From Conoideocrella luteorostrata (Eukaryota; Ascomycota; Sordariomycetes; Hypocreales; Clavicipitaceae), in assembly GCA_032433595.1 (NCBI GenBank), contig JASWJB010000014.1, positions 124,001 to 188,000 of the forward strand: a stretch of DNA of 64,000 nt, read 5' to 3'. The notes under the pieces are model-generated. The model did not search any database and was not told the origin of the DNA. It worked only from the letters and a program-made list of their open reading frames with translations. This document shows positions 23,860-33,807 of the stretch, piece after piece. Every line of letters begins with the position of its first letter. Positions within the stretch are counted from its first letter, which is position 1. The translations under genes were made by a program, and so were the position numbers.

Positions 23860-25094
23860 GCTGCCCCTTCAACGCCTTTTTCGTTTGAGGCGGTTGATGA
23901 GAGAGTTATGATGTTGGGGTGCGGGGAAGGGTTAGAGAGGCAACGGAGTAAATGGTCTTGTATTGAACTGTGGATTGCCAGGAAAGGAAAGGAGAGCAAT
24001 GCAGAACGCGAAAAATTCACACATAGAAAGGTCAGCAGGTAATGGAAACGGAAGAGACAGTGTTCTACTCCGTACTACATCAAGAGATGAGGCCGCCCAT
24101 ACATACAAGGGCAAGTAAACATCAATCTGCGGTCGACGGCCTGAAGGACCAAGACCACGACTCCTCGCGGTTGAACCTAAATTACGGCCGGATCTGCGTC
24201 AAGGTCTCGGTCCCAAGTCGACGCCACCGATGGATTAGTCGCTGGCCATCTGGACCGCGACCCCTTCAGGTCTAGTATCGGTAATCGAGTACCAGTGAGG
24301 CGACTCGGTGAGGGGACTGGCGGAGGGCAGGAGCATGCCGAAGGCGAAATGGAACAGTGCAGTGGGTGTGAGCAGGGTTCGCCCCGCGGATTGCCTGCAC
24401 CTGCCCCGCCGATGACATAGAGTCGCGACCCAGTCCCCGGCCGCGACGTCACACGAGCCACCCGCCACGGATGCAAGGTGCTGCTTATGGCAGTCGTAGG
24501 AGGCATTGCGGGTGCTTGCATTCTTGTAGTGTTTTGCTCGTCTGGTCTAGTCCTGTACATCAAATGGATGCAAAGACTGTATCGAGAAATACACAAACTC
24601 GTTTGCCATATCCCAGGATCTCCCTGTCTTTCATGCGGAACACACATCTGCGAGTGCTTTTTAAGCTTGTTTACAACTCGATGCTTTAAGCAGCTAGTGA
24701 CTGGCCGATTGATGGTTGTCTGAACTTGGCTGTGCCGCGCTGCAGGTTTGTCAATCTCAAACCATAAACTCCGTACTCCGTACTCCGGATGTAATCCGCA
24801 ACCAGTCTAGGGTTCCAGGAGCTTAAAGGGATTCTCAAATGGGGCGAGGCTTTGTGGCATGGCTGTAATTAAGGTACTGGCGAAAAGAGTTTGTGCGGTA
24901 GCATGATGGGATGAGCAACGATTGTATAGGACCCATCCGTCTACCGCAACCCAAGTCGCTTGTACTTGCAAGGGCGCGGGCATGACTCGCACCCACCCAT
25001 TCGTATGAGCTAAACCACCAAACCCCCAACATCTCATCCGCAGCTTGTCATGTAACTGCCTCCAGCAATCTTACGGAATATAATATCTACCAAG
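23860..25094. other. Intergenic region with weak small membrane ORF
   Basis: About 1.2 kb. An exact TACTCCGTAC copy lies at 24066-24075, and overlapping copies at 24769-24787. A 78-codon frame (24487-24723) would encode a single membrane helix and a Cys-rich tail, but support is weak (see findings). A GC-rich patch (24180-24470) has long but meaningless antisense frames. Confidence 0.5.
24769..24787. repeat. Tandem copies of the TACTCCG motif
   Basis: ACTCCGTACTCCGTACTCCG: three partially overlapping units of the dispersed motif in tandem, in the upstream region of the VOC gene. Confidence 0.8.
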
Positions 25095-25529
25095 ATGCCT
25101 CCAAAGCTGGGCCAAATCGTAGAGTCTATCCTGTACACCTCGGATGTACCAAGTCTCGCAAAATGGTACAAGGACATCATGGGCATCACACCATTCCAAG
25201 AAACCACCCGGAGCGCGGGGTTCCATCTACCAAACGATACCATTCTCCTCCTTTTCGATAGGAGCCAAACCACAGAGGACAAGGTGCTTTCCGGCCCGAG
25301 TTCGGGCGTCATCCCCAAGCATGGCGCAGAGACGGGCCTTGGACAGCACATGGCGTTTGCCTGCTCCGGAGCAGACGAACTGGCTGAGTGGGAAGAGCAT
25401 TTCACGGCAAAGGGCGTCGAAATCATTGCGAAGATGGAGTGGGAACTGGGTGGCAAGTCGGTATACGTGAAGGATTGGGAGGGCCACGTTATTGAGATTA
25501 TGACAAGAGGCGTTTGGCCTGTCTACTGA
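25095..25529 (+). CDS. VOC superfamily protein (glyoxalase/bleomycin-resistance fold)
   Basis: Intronless 144-residue single-domain protein of the vicinal oxygen chelate fold. It begins with ESILYTSDVPSLAKWYKDIMG, the usual first beta-alpha unit, and repeats the pattern with GQHMAFACSGADELAEWEEHF and the closing strand KDWEGHVIEIM. The His of GQH and the Glu of VIEI are at the usual positions for two metal ligands; the first ligand, commonly His after the first strand, appears replaced. These proteins bind a divalent metal and act on small, often reactive substrates; the actual one cannot be named. The start ATG has context ACCAAGATGCC. No neighbour suggests a pathway. Confidence 0.85.
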   Translation: MPPKLGQIVESILYTSDVPSLAKWYKDIMGITPFQETTRSAGFHLPNDTILLLFDRSQTTEDKVLSGPSSGVIPKHGAETGLGQHMAFACSGADELAEWEEHFTAKGVEIIAKMEWELGGKSVYVKDWEGHVIEIMTRGVWPVY

Positions 25530-25670
25530 TGACAATGGGATGAATGCACATGAATTGAGATGCGAGGAGTGATGTACTGTATATGCTGGTGACGTATGAT
25601 TTATTCTCTATAAATATGGTTTTTTATTCATCGTAAAGACCAGTCTCTTGCTCTCTATTTACTCTATTTA

Positions 25671-25725
25671 ATCACGACAATTAAAACCCCATGTCCGAGA
25701 CATAGCGGCCAAACTCAGAAGCTTT
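25671..25725. repeat. Diverged direct repeat, copy 1
   Basis: Starts ATCACGACAATTAAAACCCC and aligns by eye with 26123-26175 over about 53 bases at roughly 70 percent identity; many differences are transitions. Confidence 0.5.
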
Positions 25726-26122
25726 AATGGTCTGCATTTGATATCCGATGAGATCTATGCACTCTCTGTATTTTAAGCTTTGAGCAACTAGGCAGTTACT
25801 GATTGCAATTTGCGCTCGGCAGCTCTTTAAAGATATCAGTTCAAGCATAACAGACACTACAGCAGGGCTACAGACAAGGAAGTGGCTTTGGAGTGAAGGG
25901 GAGACTTATTTCTGACTAAAAAAAGCAGTCTAGAACGCCTTTTATAGCTAATTTGTATGACTTGACCGAACTGGTCGAGTCCAACTTCTTACGGGAGAAC
26001 TTCTGTCATTTGAGAAGGAATTCTCTTCCGCCCACTAGATAGGATATAATAGAGGAATTGTGTCTTGTGCCCAGGACGGTTATATATGCTGTCTATGTTA
26101 TTTTCAAAACCGGCCCCTGGTT

Positions 26123-26175
26123 ATCACGGCAATAAAAACCCTTGTCGGTGACATGGTGGCTAATCTCAGCACTTT
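26123..26175. repeat. Diverged direct repeat, copy 2
   Basis: Starts ATCACGGCAATAAAAACCC; partner of 25671-25725. Lies just past the 3' end of the HET gene. Confidence 0.5.
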
Positions 26176-26225
26176 GCGTCAGTTAAGAAGCTGTTCGCGG
26201 GGAGACATAATTTACATGCTGGTCA

Positions 26226-28862
26226 CTACACGAGCAACAATATCTCGTCTCCTGGGGGGTGCGGCAGTTTTCCAAGCTGCAGGTCCATTGCCGTAAATAT
26301 TCCCACTCGCTCGTAATGATCCACAGTTCCATCAACCAAGCGGAGGAGAAGGCCACAAGTCTCGGCCGCTTCGCGCACAACAGGGAGGCAGACGACCTCT
26401 ACGGCCTGCCCTCCAGTAAGACGAATATCCAAGGAGCAACTTAATCCGACGGTTGCTCCGTCTTCAACAACGACCTCATCCCCATGTGCCTCCTGTATAT
26501 TAGCCAGAGGAATGCCTCTCTCCAAATCCTCAAAAATACGTGCTGTCCTTGCCACTGCCTCCTCCCGCCGGCGCTGCGCCTCCGCGTTCCGCAGATTTTC
26601 CTTCCTCTCTGCCCGGCAAACCATGCAAGGGCAGCAGTAAGGGTAGATTTTTATCCAACACACCCACAACAATTTGCCGATATACCAACATGGTTTGCCG
26701 CCATACCAAAGCGCTACGCCGACAACAAAGAGCGCAGCAACAACTGGAATCAGACCGATAGCCACGGGTATCAACCCGATTATGAGAGCTATGGCAGCAG
26801 GAGCAAGGGCAATGAAGAGCAGCGCACCCACAACTATGCAAATATATTTGAGACCGTATTTCCAGAGACTTTGGCAAGTCGGGATGATCCAATTTAATAA
26901 CCAGCTCAGTATTATTTTGAAGGCATTCTTGGTTCGAACTTCGATCTAGAGGAGTCGGCATTAATCTCACAATCTATGACTAGGTGGATTAGGTGGCGTT
27001 CCCTACTTACTCTTCTGGAGTACTCAACAGTTACCACCCTTTCACAACGGTTTCCGTCAGAAGATATTGTCATGACGGCAGGCAAAGGCATGCCCTCGAT
27101 GCGTAGCGCCTCTTGAGTATTCCTACCCCGTTGCGGTGGGTTGACTTGGAGATGTATGTGCTCAACTATGCGAATCAACCCTTTGTGGCCCTGGTGGCGA
27201 TTGGGGTGTAGTTCTACGGTGCCGTCCACTGCCGCCCAGGACCACGACGGCGCACGGAACTCTTTCGGCCGGAGTAGGACGTCGGGACCAGCTTTCCAAA
27301 GCAGGGAGCACGGCAAGTCATCGTTCAGCCAGAACCCTCCGCAGTAAGTGGTATCTGTGAGATTTTGAATGAGAGTAGCGATGCCTTGGATAGCCACAAG
27401 CCTGTCAGATTGGAACGTCAACTGTGCTGACGTCATGTAATCTTGTAGAAACGGCCACCAAGTACAGTGATCTATTGACACGCCGCTTGAGCTGTCCAAT
27501 AGCTTGTAAAACCGATCCTTTTCGACCTCGAACGACTCAAACCGGTCTATGAAGTTCTCACTCGTTTTTCCGCGCGGCCATGTCTCAGCGGCTTGCTGCT
27601 GCTCACAGGCCCATAAAATCTGGGTCCCCGAAAATATCAACAGGCGAGGCGATAGCACTCGCTCCTGAAAGACCCAACCTCGATTGTACCACGGTGAATT
27701 CTTAACTTCCCGGTCGTGGATGCGGTTGAGGTATTGAGACCTGATGTAGAAGGAATACTTGGAGCCGGTTTTGAATGGACTCGGCACAAGGCATGGCCGA
27801 ACCCGGTATTGATTCCTGGTAGCAAAGAAGCCGGTATCACCACAACCACTATTTGCTGCTGCGATTGTACATGTGGACAACCCATAGACCTTGGCCATAG
27901 AGGCGGACTCCCGTGCCCAGTCACTAGGATCATCCTGGACAATGCACATGGAATCAGCCCACAAGTATCTGAGCCCTATAGCTCGAGTAACAACGATAGA
28001 GTTCCGTATGGTGGCGGAAATCTCGGATATAGGTAATGCTTGTTGGAATACAGTGATGTTGGCCGAATTGAGAACAAAACTCTTGTCGGCACCCCACCGA
28101 TGGCTCAACGCCGCATACTGGGTATCCATATCCAAAGACGAACTCAGAACTAGACGAACAGTTGGGTCGTCTACAGATCCGACATCAAGAATGCGGGTAG
28201 GGAGCCAGGTCTCGGGCTGGCGAGGTCCGCAAGACTTGTGGTTGGCTATGCAATTGTGTAGCCATGCTCTGCCCAGTTGAAGGCCCTCTTGGCACCCTGT
28301 GGAAGCTTGTTCGTCGATGTTCCTCTGCGCTATCTCTTCGGCTTCGTTCCCTTATCTCAGTTAGCAAGGAGTACGAAACATAGGGGAGTACATACATACG
28401 GGTAGCAAGCTCCAATGGCAACACAATCTGAGCACCAGGTCCGTAAAACTCGAGAACCAGCCAGGAATTTGCCGCTTCGCTGACAAGCGTCTCAGAGTCT
28501 GTCGCGAGGAGGTTTCCAAGGCTGTTTGGAGTAGGATCCTTCTGAAATTGGTTTACATAGCGGCTTTTATCTACTGGTACATGCTCATCGTCGTCCTTGA
28601 ACTGAGGAACGAGCCACTTTGGGCCGTTTCCAGAGCGCGCCCACGTCGGATTAAGAGCCTTGAAAGCGTACTTAATAGATTTTGGAAACTCATCGTCTCT
28701 GTGTCCGTTGTACGAGCGATTTTCTTGGATGAGGCTGCAGAGGTGACATCTTGCTTTGAGAGCCTGCTGGAAGGAGTCCGGGTTTTGCTTCCAGGGATAG
28801 TAAGTCCCACAGGAAAGCTTTCGAGGACTCGAGAAGATATCTTGGCATGCTTCGCAGAGCAT
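26226..28862 (-). CDS. HET-domain protein with C-terminal hydrophobic membrane segment and tail
   Basis: Heterokaryon-incompatibility-type protein; HET proteins trigger cell death when incompatible fungi fuse. Three exons: 28862-28400, 28350-27011 and 26945-26226. Introns are 49 nt (GTATGT, TGCTAAC) and 65 nt (GTAAGT, CTCTAG); phases agree and the total is 840 residues. The N-terminus (MLCEACQDIFSS) is typical. The HET domain covers about 233-400, with YAALSHRWG, YLWADSMCIVQDD and YNRGWVFQERVLSPRL. Exon 3 adds a long hydrophobic stretch (about 640-685, ALAPAAIALIIGLIPVAIGL and beyond), a Cys cluster YPYCCPCMVC, an Arg/Glu-rich helix (ERKENLRNAEAQRRREEA) and about 110 more residues. No ATG precedes 28862 in this frame although it stays open to about 29118. 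The second intron is inferred; without it the protein stops at 26912 and lacks the tail. Confidence 0.8.
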
Positions 28863-29622
28863 TGCTAACACTGTAAAGCCGCACGCGGCGAGGCACACTC
28901 TCTCATAGAGTCCGACCGGTCGTGGCCTCAACCATTTGCTCCAGACTAATCGCTGTATAACTTGCTGGAATGTAGACGGATCTGCGATGGGAACTGCAAT
29001 GCCCAGATTTCGGCGCAGTTATATCTTACTTCGCAAAGGAAAGATAAATGCGAAAATGCAGTTCAGCTGCGACGCACCCAAGCCAGCCCCACGTTTATAT
29101 TGCCAGGGCAGTGCGCGCAGGTTAGCAGCCTTGAGAACGAATGCTTGCTGGCTGTCCCATCTTCCGATCAACTATGCGAGTGGCTGCCTTGAAATCGTAG
29201 CCACTTAAGCATTATTGAGCCTCAGCCGCCGAGTTAGTTAACGCCATATAGTACGTGGCGCTTGCTAGCTCGCAGTTCGAGGCAGAGTCTAAGCCAAGCC
29301 ACCACAGCCCGCATTAGGCTTCTCGTGGAACAATTTAATGCTTTTTATTCTCAGTGATCATGCCAGAGAGAAATATGACTCTGCCCTCCTTGATTAGGTC
29401 GGATCATTGCATGGCACATACAATGCAAGACAATATGTTTTGGTATGGCTGCTGGTACCGCGCGAACAGGCTAAGCAGCTGAGGAAGCCTGGTACGGAAT
29501 GGATGACAGGATTCTTCGGAATTTGGTTCACCTAATGCCCTATTGAGTACGGAGCAGAAATAGTCACAGAAGCCGAAAGCTGGTACACAAAGTATCAAGC
29601 ATAGCCACATCCTTCGTCCAGG
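28863..29622. other. Upstream flank of the HET gene
   Basis: Probable promoter and leader of the HET gene, running into the decayed kinase-like locus. The HET frame continues upstream to about 29118 without an ATG and reads plausibly, so a further 5' exon cannot be excluded. Nothing else is recognised. Confidence 0.5.
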
Positions 29623-31294
29623 CTACCTAGCGATGCGCCGAGCGCGGCCAAAGTCAATGACCATGGCACACCCACGCTCGGCGTTCCAGAGTTGGTTGCT
29701 ACTGTGTGCGTCGCCGTGGTCAACACCGGCGGGCTGAATAGCCTGCAACGAGAGCCGCTGCTGCTGCTCTAGGTTTAATCGGTTAATTCCCGCGCTCGCC
29801 GCCGTCTCGCGGTCATTGGCCAACAAAATTTAGGATGTATTGTGATGTATTGCATCGCGAAGGTGTGGTGTTAAGGGACCATAAGATAGGGAAAAAAGGC
29901 GGTGGGATTCTGCCATGGAAGAAGCCCGCTGCAGGCGTGGGCTACCGCAGGCATAATGTCACACAAAAAATGGCGTAGCCAGAGGCCACTTTTAGTGTGT
30001 AGTTATGACCCTTAAATAGGCTCATATTTTCCTGTGACACATAAGCTCGTGGCAGGGCAACCGGAGGGGGAAAAAAAAAAAAAAAGTCACATAAGATAAT
30101 CGTAAAATTATTAGCAGTAGCATTATCAGCAGCAGCAGCATAGTCAACGAATCCTAAGCTTTCCCTGCGTCTATTATGTCGGTGGAATCGGCCGGCATAG
30201 AGTATCTCGTATCAAGCACTCTTTCCCCGCCCGGAAAGATACAAGCCCAAGTGCACAAGAACCACCGAGCCCTGGAGCGCATCTAGCATTTCGTAGATGC
30301 AGCACTCGTTTTCTTTTAGCTCCTTGAGATGTTCTGGACATACCCCCTCACCGACGAACGTGTAGCCGAGTAGTGAAAGTTCTAGTTTAAACAACATGCC
30401 TGTACCTCCTTTCTTATCCTTCCCGTCTAATGCACGGCAATCTCGGTACTGATTTTTCGCACAGCCGTCGACTGACCTTGAGGGTGAACTCATCGGCGAG
30501 GATAGAGTGCCGCGGGTTGTTTCTGCTCGCGACAAGATGCGAGTGCACATAAGGGCAGCCGTTATTGGGGTCCTTCCCTTCTTAAGGCCTAAAAGACATG
30601 CCTGTGGGCAATATGACTCGGTAGGCGCTGAACCACCCTCCTTGTGACCTTCATCAGAGCTCCAGCTCGGTACCCGTCCTAGATCTATTGCTATTATTCT
30701 GTTGAATGACTTCCATGGATGTTTCCCTTGCAATAGCTAGTTTAACATGCTTGACTGGAATTTTGTGAGCTGGCTTGTAGTCATAAACAAACGCTATGCT
30801 TTCATCTCCGTTGTGTAGCCTACGGATCCCGGCTCCATCAGGTTTCTCGTGCGTATTACTTCTTGACCTCCTAGATTGGAGAATAGCACAGACAGGACCC
30901 AGAACTGCGACTTCTTCAAAAGAGCTGACCGCACTTTGTTTCCCGTCCTGCTATTGGAGAGAGACTCTCCTTGTCTCGTGTAATAATCTTTCGCTAAAAT
31001 CCACAGGCCATCATGATCTCGTCATACAGTTGCTGGCGGAGTGAGATACTAGACTCGGTCCAGAGACGAAGCCATTTTGGGTAGAACTTGCCATCAACTT
31101 TTGTACATCCCGTTGACAATAAAGCTTGATTGTCAACCTTAAACTTCTTGTATATATCTGTGTGGCAGTTCCGTAGGTATTTACCCCAGTGTAGTGTGTT
31201 GGGTTTCGCATGTCAATCGTTCCTCCGCCTCCTCCTTCGCGCGTGTGAGCTCGACAATATCGCGTTTGAGCTGCTCATTCTCCAAATCAGGCAT
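29623..31294 (-). pseudogene. Decayed fungal protein-kinase-like gene (FunK1/APH-type fold)
   Basis: Pieces of one kinase-like protein lie in order on the minus strand but in changing frames. 31294-31184 begins MPDLENEQLKRDIVELTRAK and stops; one extra base near 31185 shifts to a frame reading YLRNCHTDIYKKFKV and KFYPKWLRLW, which stops at about 31003. A third frame (30935-30654) has KPDGAGIRRLHNGDESIAF and YDYKPAHKIPVKHVK. A fourth (to 30212) has LLGYTFVGEGVCPEHLKELK and LDALQGSVVLVHLG, like a glycine-rich loop and following helix. The last (29826-29623) has the catalytic-loop remnant DHGDAHSSNQLWN and VIDFGRA. Several frame changes and stops, plus a 15-A run at 30071-30085, mean no intact protein is made. 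The parent family is a large accessory kinase-like group in fungi, often beside HET genes; exact family assignment is tentative. Confidence 0.7.
30071..30085. repeat. Homopolymer A15 run
   Basis: Fifteen consecutive A on the plus strand within the decayed kinase-like locus. Confidence 0.9.
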
Positions 31295-32409
31295 TGTGTG
31301 TGAGACAGTAAAGCGTATGACGCAGTAAAGATGTGGGAGTTCCAAGGATGATCGGTGTGGCACCTAAAAGGAAGAAGTAGTGTTGTGGATTATATTTTAA
31401 AATTTTCCTCCTGGGCAAAAGACAAAACTGCTGTTTTTTTTCCTCGACGAAGCCATTTCCATTAGCTTAAGGTCTTCCCTCTGAAGCTTTGGGTTCGTTG
31501 CGCCCCTGAGCTTAGTCAACTTTACGTGAAGCTTGTTTACCTTAACCTTTAGTGAAGGATTATTGATATTTTAGCGAAGGCCTGTAACTGCCGTGTTGGA
31601 ACAGTTGGCTCGATGTCCTGCTTAGCTATTGTGCTACTAGAATCACATTGGTAGCTATTCTAATTAGCTTGCGAAGTATGCTATACTTACTAGTGGTAGA
31701 TATTCCAACGAGTTATTCGCTGCAAAGAAGAATTATGAAGAATTCTAGGCTCCAGGTTTCTTTTGTGAGTGTGGTGGGACTGGATGTTATTGGAAGTAAT
31801 AAAAGTCATGGTTGTAATTGGGGGATTTGTCTTACTTTATACTGCACATAAACTCTGACCTACCTAGAATTTGACTTCAACAATGCGATGAATTTGCGGC
31901 GAACACAGTCACGAGCGTAAGCACGGACCTTATTGTTCATTGTTGCTGTTCGTTGTTGTTGATCGTTGTGCAGCCGCACTACTCACGCTGCCGCGCCTCG
32001 CCGCACGCGCTGCCACACAACGCACATCCGCAAGTCCGCAGGTTACTGTGACCTGGTATTGTTGGTCAATGTTCTCCGGCAGGGCTCAGCCGGCATTTAA
32101 CGTGTTTTTTCATCATCAGATAAGTCCATGAGGGACAAATTTTTTTGTTCATTAAAACATTAATTAATTAAAGTAAATTAGCTAATATTTTAGTCTGAAC
32201 GTCGTAATCGCCGAGCTATGGTCCCGGTGCCAATTTCGGCAGCGGCTCCCTAGGCTGTGCTCCGTATAAGTCCTGCTCTCCAGCTACGTCCGGTAAATCA
32301 CAGAGTTATTATCCTTTTTTTCTTCGCTTGGCCTACCACGGAACAATTTGTCAATATTCCGTCGCAGACGCGACCGCCCCTGAGGGATAGGAGCCAAGCT
32401 CATCGATCA
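31295..32409. other. AT-rich intergenic region
   Basis: About 1.1 kb of AT-rich DNA (for example TTAATTAATTAAAG near 32160) between the kinase-like remnant and the hydrolase gene. It looks like decayed accessory DNA, but I recognise no specific element. Confidence 0.45.
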
Positions 32410-33333
32410 ATGATGGCCACTTCCGCCGACCTAGGAGATCTCATCCTACCAGATGGACGGACGCTCCATTTCGCCATCTACGGAGACGTGAGCGCCATCG
32501 CAACCATCTTTTTCCATCACGGCCTTCCAGGCAGCCATGTGGAAACACGTATATTTGACAAGACAGCGCGACGGCATCACATCCGCATCATCGGCGTCGA
32601 CCGGCCGGGCATGGGCAACTCCACGTTCCAGCCCGACAACCGCCTTCTCGACTGGCCCGCCAACCTGCTAGCCCTCGCCGAGCACCTTCAAGTTCAACAA
32701 TTTGCCGTCCTCGGAGTATCCGGCGGCGCGCCATACGTTCTGGCGTGCCTCCGCGAGATCCCAAGGGCGCGCTGCGTCGGGGGCGGCATCATTGCAGGCG
32801 TGTACCCCGCGTCTCTCGGATGGGCTGGCATGGCGTTTGAAACCCGTTTGCTTTTCACCGTGGGCGCCTGGACAACCTGGCTGGTTGAGAAGACCCTCGA
32901 GTACGTACTGGGCGCCGTGGCCAGGGACACAGAGCACCCGGAAAAGCTCGAGGCCTTTCTGGAGAAGACTTTCGATTCTAGACCGGAGGCGGACCGGGCC
33001 GTGTGGGACCAAAACAAGGAGCAAGTGCGCACTATACTGGTTGAAGATTCGAGACACGCGTTACGGAATGGGAGCCGAGGCGCGGCTTGGGAAACATATC
33101 TGGTTGCTAATGACTGGGGGTTCAAACTTGAGGACATTTCCATGGAGGGGAGAAGATTGGTGATGTGGCATGGCGCATTGGATGCGAATTGGCCGGTGGG
33201 GATGGCTCGAAGGGCACAGCCGCTGCTGGCTGGCGCTGAGTTGAGGGTCTCTGAGTCTGATGGCCATGTCAGCATTTTCGCGAACAAGGTGGAGGAGGTG
33301 ATGGAAACCATGGGCGAGGTGTTGTCTGATTGA
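32410..33333 (+). CDS. Alpha/beta hydrolase
   Basis: Intronless 307-residue enzyme of the alpha/beta hydrolase fold. The oxyanion region reads FFHHGLPGSHVE, the strand-4 segment GVDRPGMGNS, the nucleophile elbow GVSGGAP with the catalytic Ser, and the C-terminal catalytic His is in SDGHVSIF; the acid is probably Asp in WHGALDANWP. No signal peptide is present from this start. The open frame extends 51 codons upstream, but ATGATGGCCACT at 32410 gives the start expected for the family. The second Met (32413) is an alternative. Coding DNA is GC-rich in contrast to the AT-rich flank. Substrate unknown: esterase, lipase-like or epoxide-type activity are all possible. Confidence 0.85.
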   Translation: MMATSADLGDLILPDGRTLHFAIYGDVSAIATIFFHHGLPGSHVETRIFDKTARRHHIRIIGVDRPGMGNSTFQPDNRLLDWPANLLALAEHLQVQQFAVLGVSGGAPYVLACLREIPRARCVGGGIIAGVYPASLGWAGMAFETRLLFTVGAWTTWLVEKTLEYVLGAVARDTEHPEKLEAFLEKTFDSRPEADRAVWDQNKEQVRTILVEDSRHALRNGSRGAAWETYLVANDWGFKLEDISMEGRRLVMWHGALDANWPVGMARRAQPLLAGAELRVSESDGHVSIFANKVEEVMETMGEVLSD

Positions 33334-33807
33334 ATCTAATGTGATGATGGATGCCGCCGTCTGATACGTCGATAAGACGGTAATCTACTCCTAGGATCTT
33401 CTGGATGGTTTTTCTTTTTCTCATTCCAAGCTTCAGTGTCTCTTGAGGATCTCACGCTTGCATGTCGAGGTGACGAAAGTTAAGAGCCGGCTGGAGAATA
33501 CAGGTACTGCAGGTAATGGATGAAGTGACTTGGTAGAGGACCATATATCGTTAATACGAGAGTTCGCCATGATTTTTTGTTTCGGCACTTATAAGCATAT
33601 TAGGATATTAGGTCTGTATAGTCGCGTCTTTTTTTCGTCTTTGGGTTCGGCTGGTATAGACGGATGAATTCGGCAGTTGGGGCTATGGCTCAAGTCCATC
33701 ACTTTTATCACCATCTGCGAAATATAAATCCCCCAAGATATCATAACGCGTGCTGTGATAAAGGAACCATTGGATGTATATACCATAACCGAGTAAACCG
33801 TCTATTC
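33334..33807. other. Convergent intergenic region
   Basis: 3' flanks of the hydrolase (plus) and FluG (minus). AT-rich, with no gene seen. Confidence 0.6.

Larger units (their letters stand above)
25530..26225. other. Intergenic region with a diverged duplication
   Basis: AT-rich DNA between the VOC gene and the 3' end of the HET gene. It contains two diverged copies of a roughly 55-bp segment (listed separately). No gene seen. Confidence 0.55.

Noticed and set aside
17805..25529. Secondary-metabolite cluster (transporter, dioxygenase, acetyltransferase, VOC protein)
   Set aside because: No polyketide, peptide, terpene or alkaloid synthase and no cytochrome P450 nearby; genes are far apart with separate promoters.
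26912..28135. HET protein ending at 26912
   Set aside because: A good GTAAGT/CTCTAG intron just before the stop joins in phase to the next large ORF, so the shorter end is treated as intron retention.
30212..30733. 173-residue minus-strand ORF as an intact gene
   Set aside because: Its C-terminal part is one fragment of the decayed kinase-like locus; the N-terminal part is out of frame with the other fragments.
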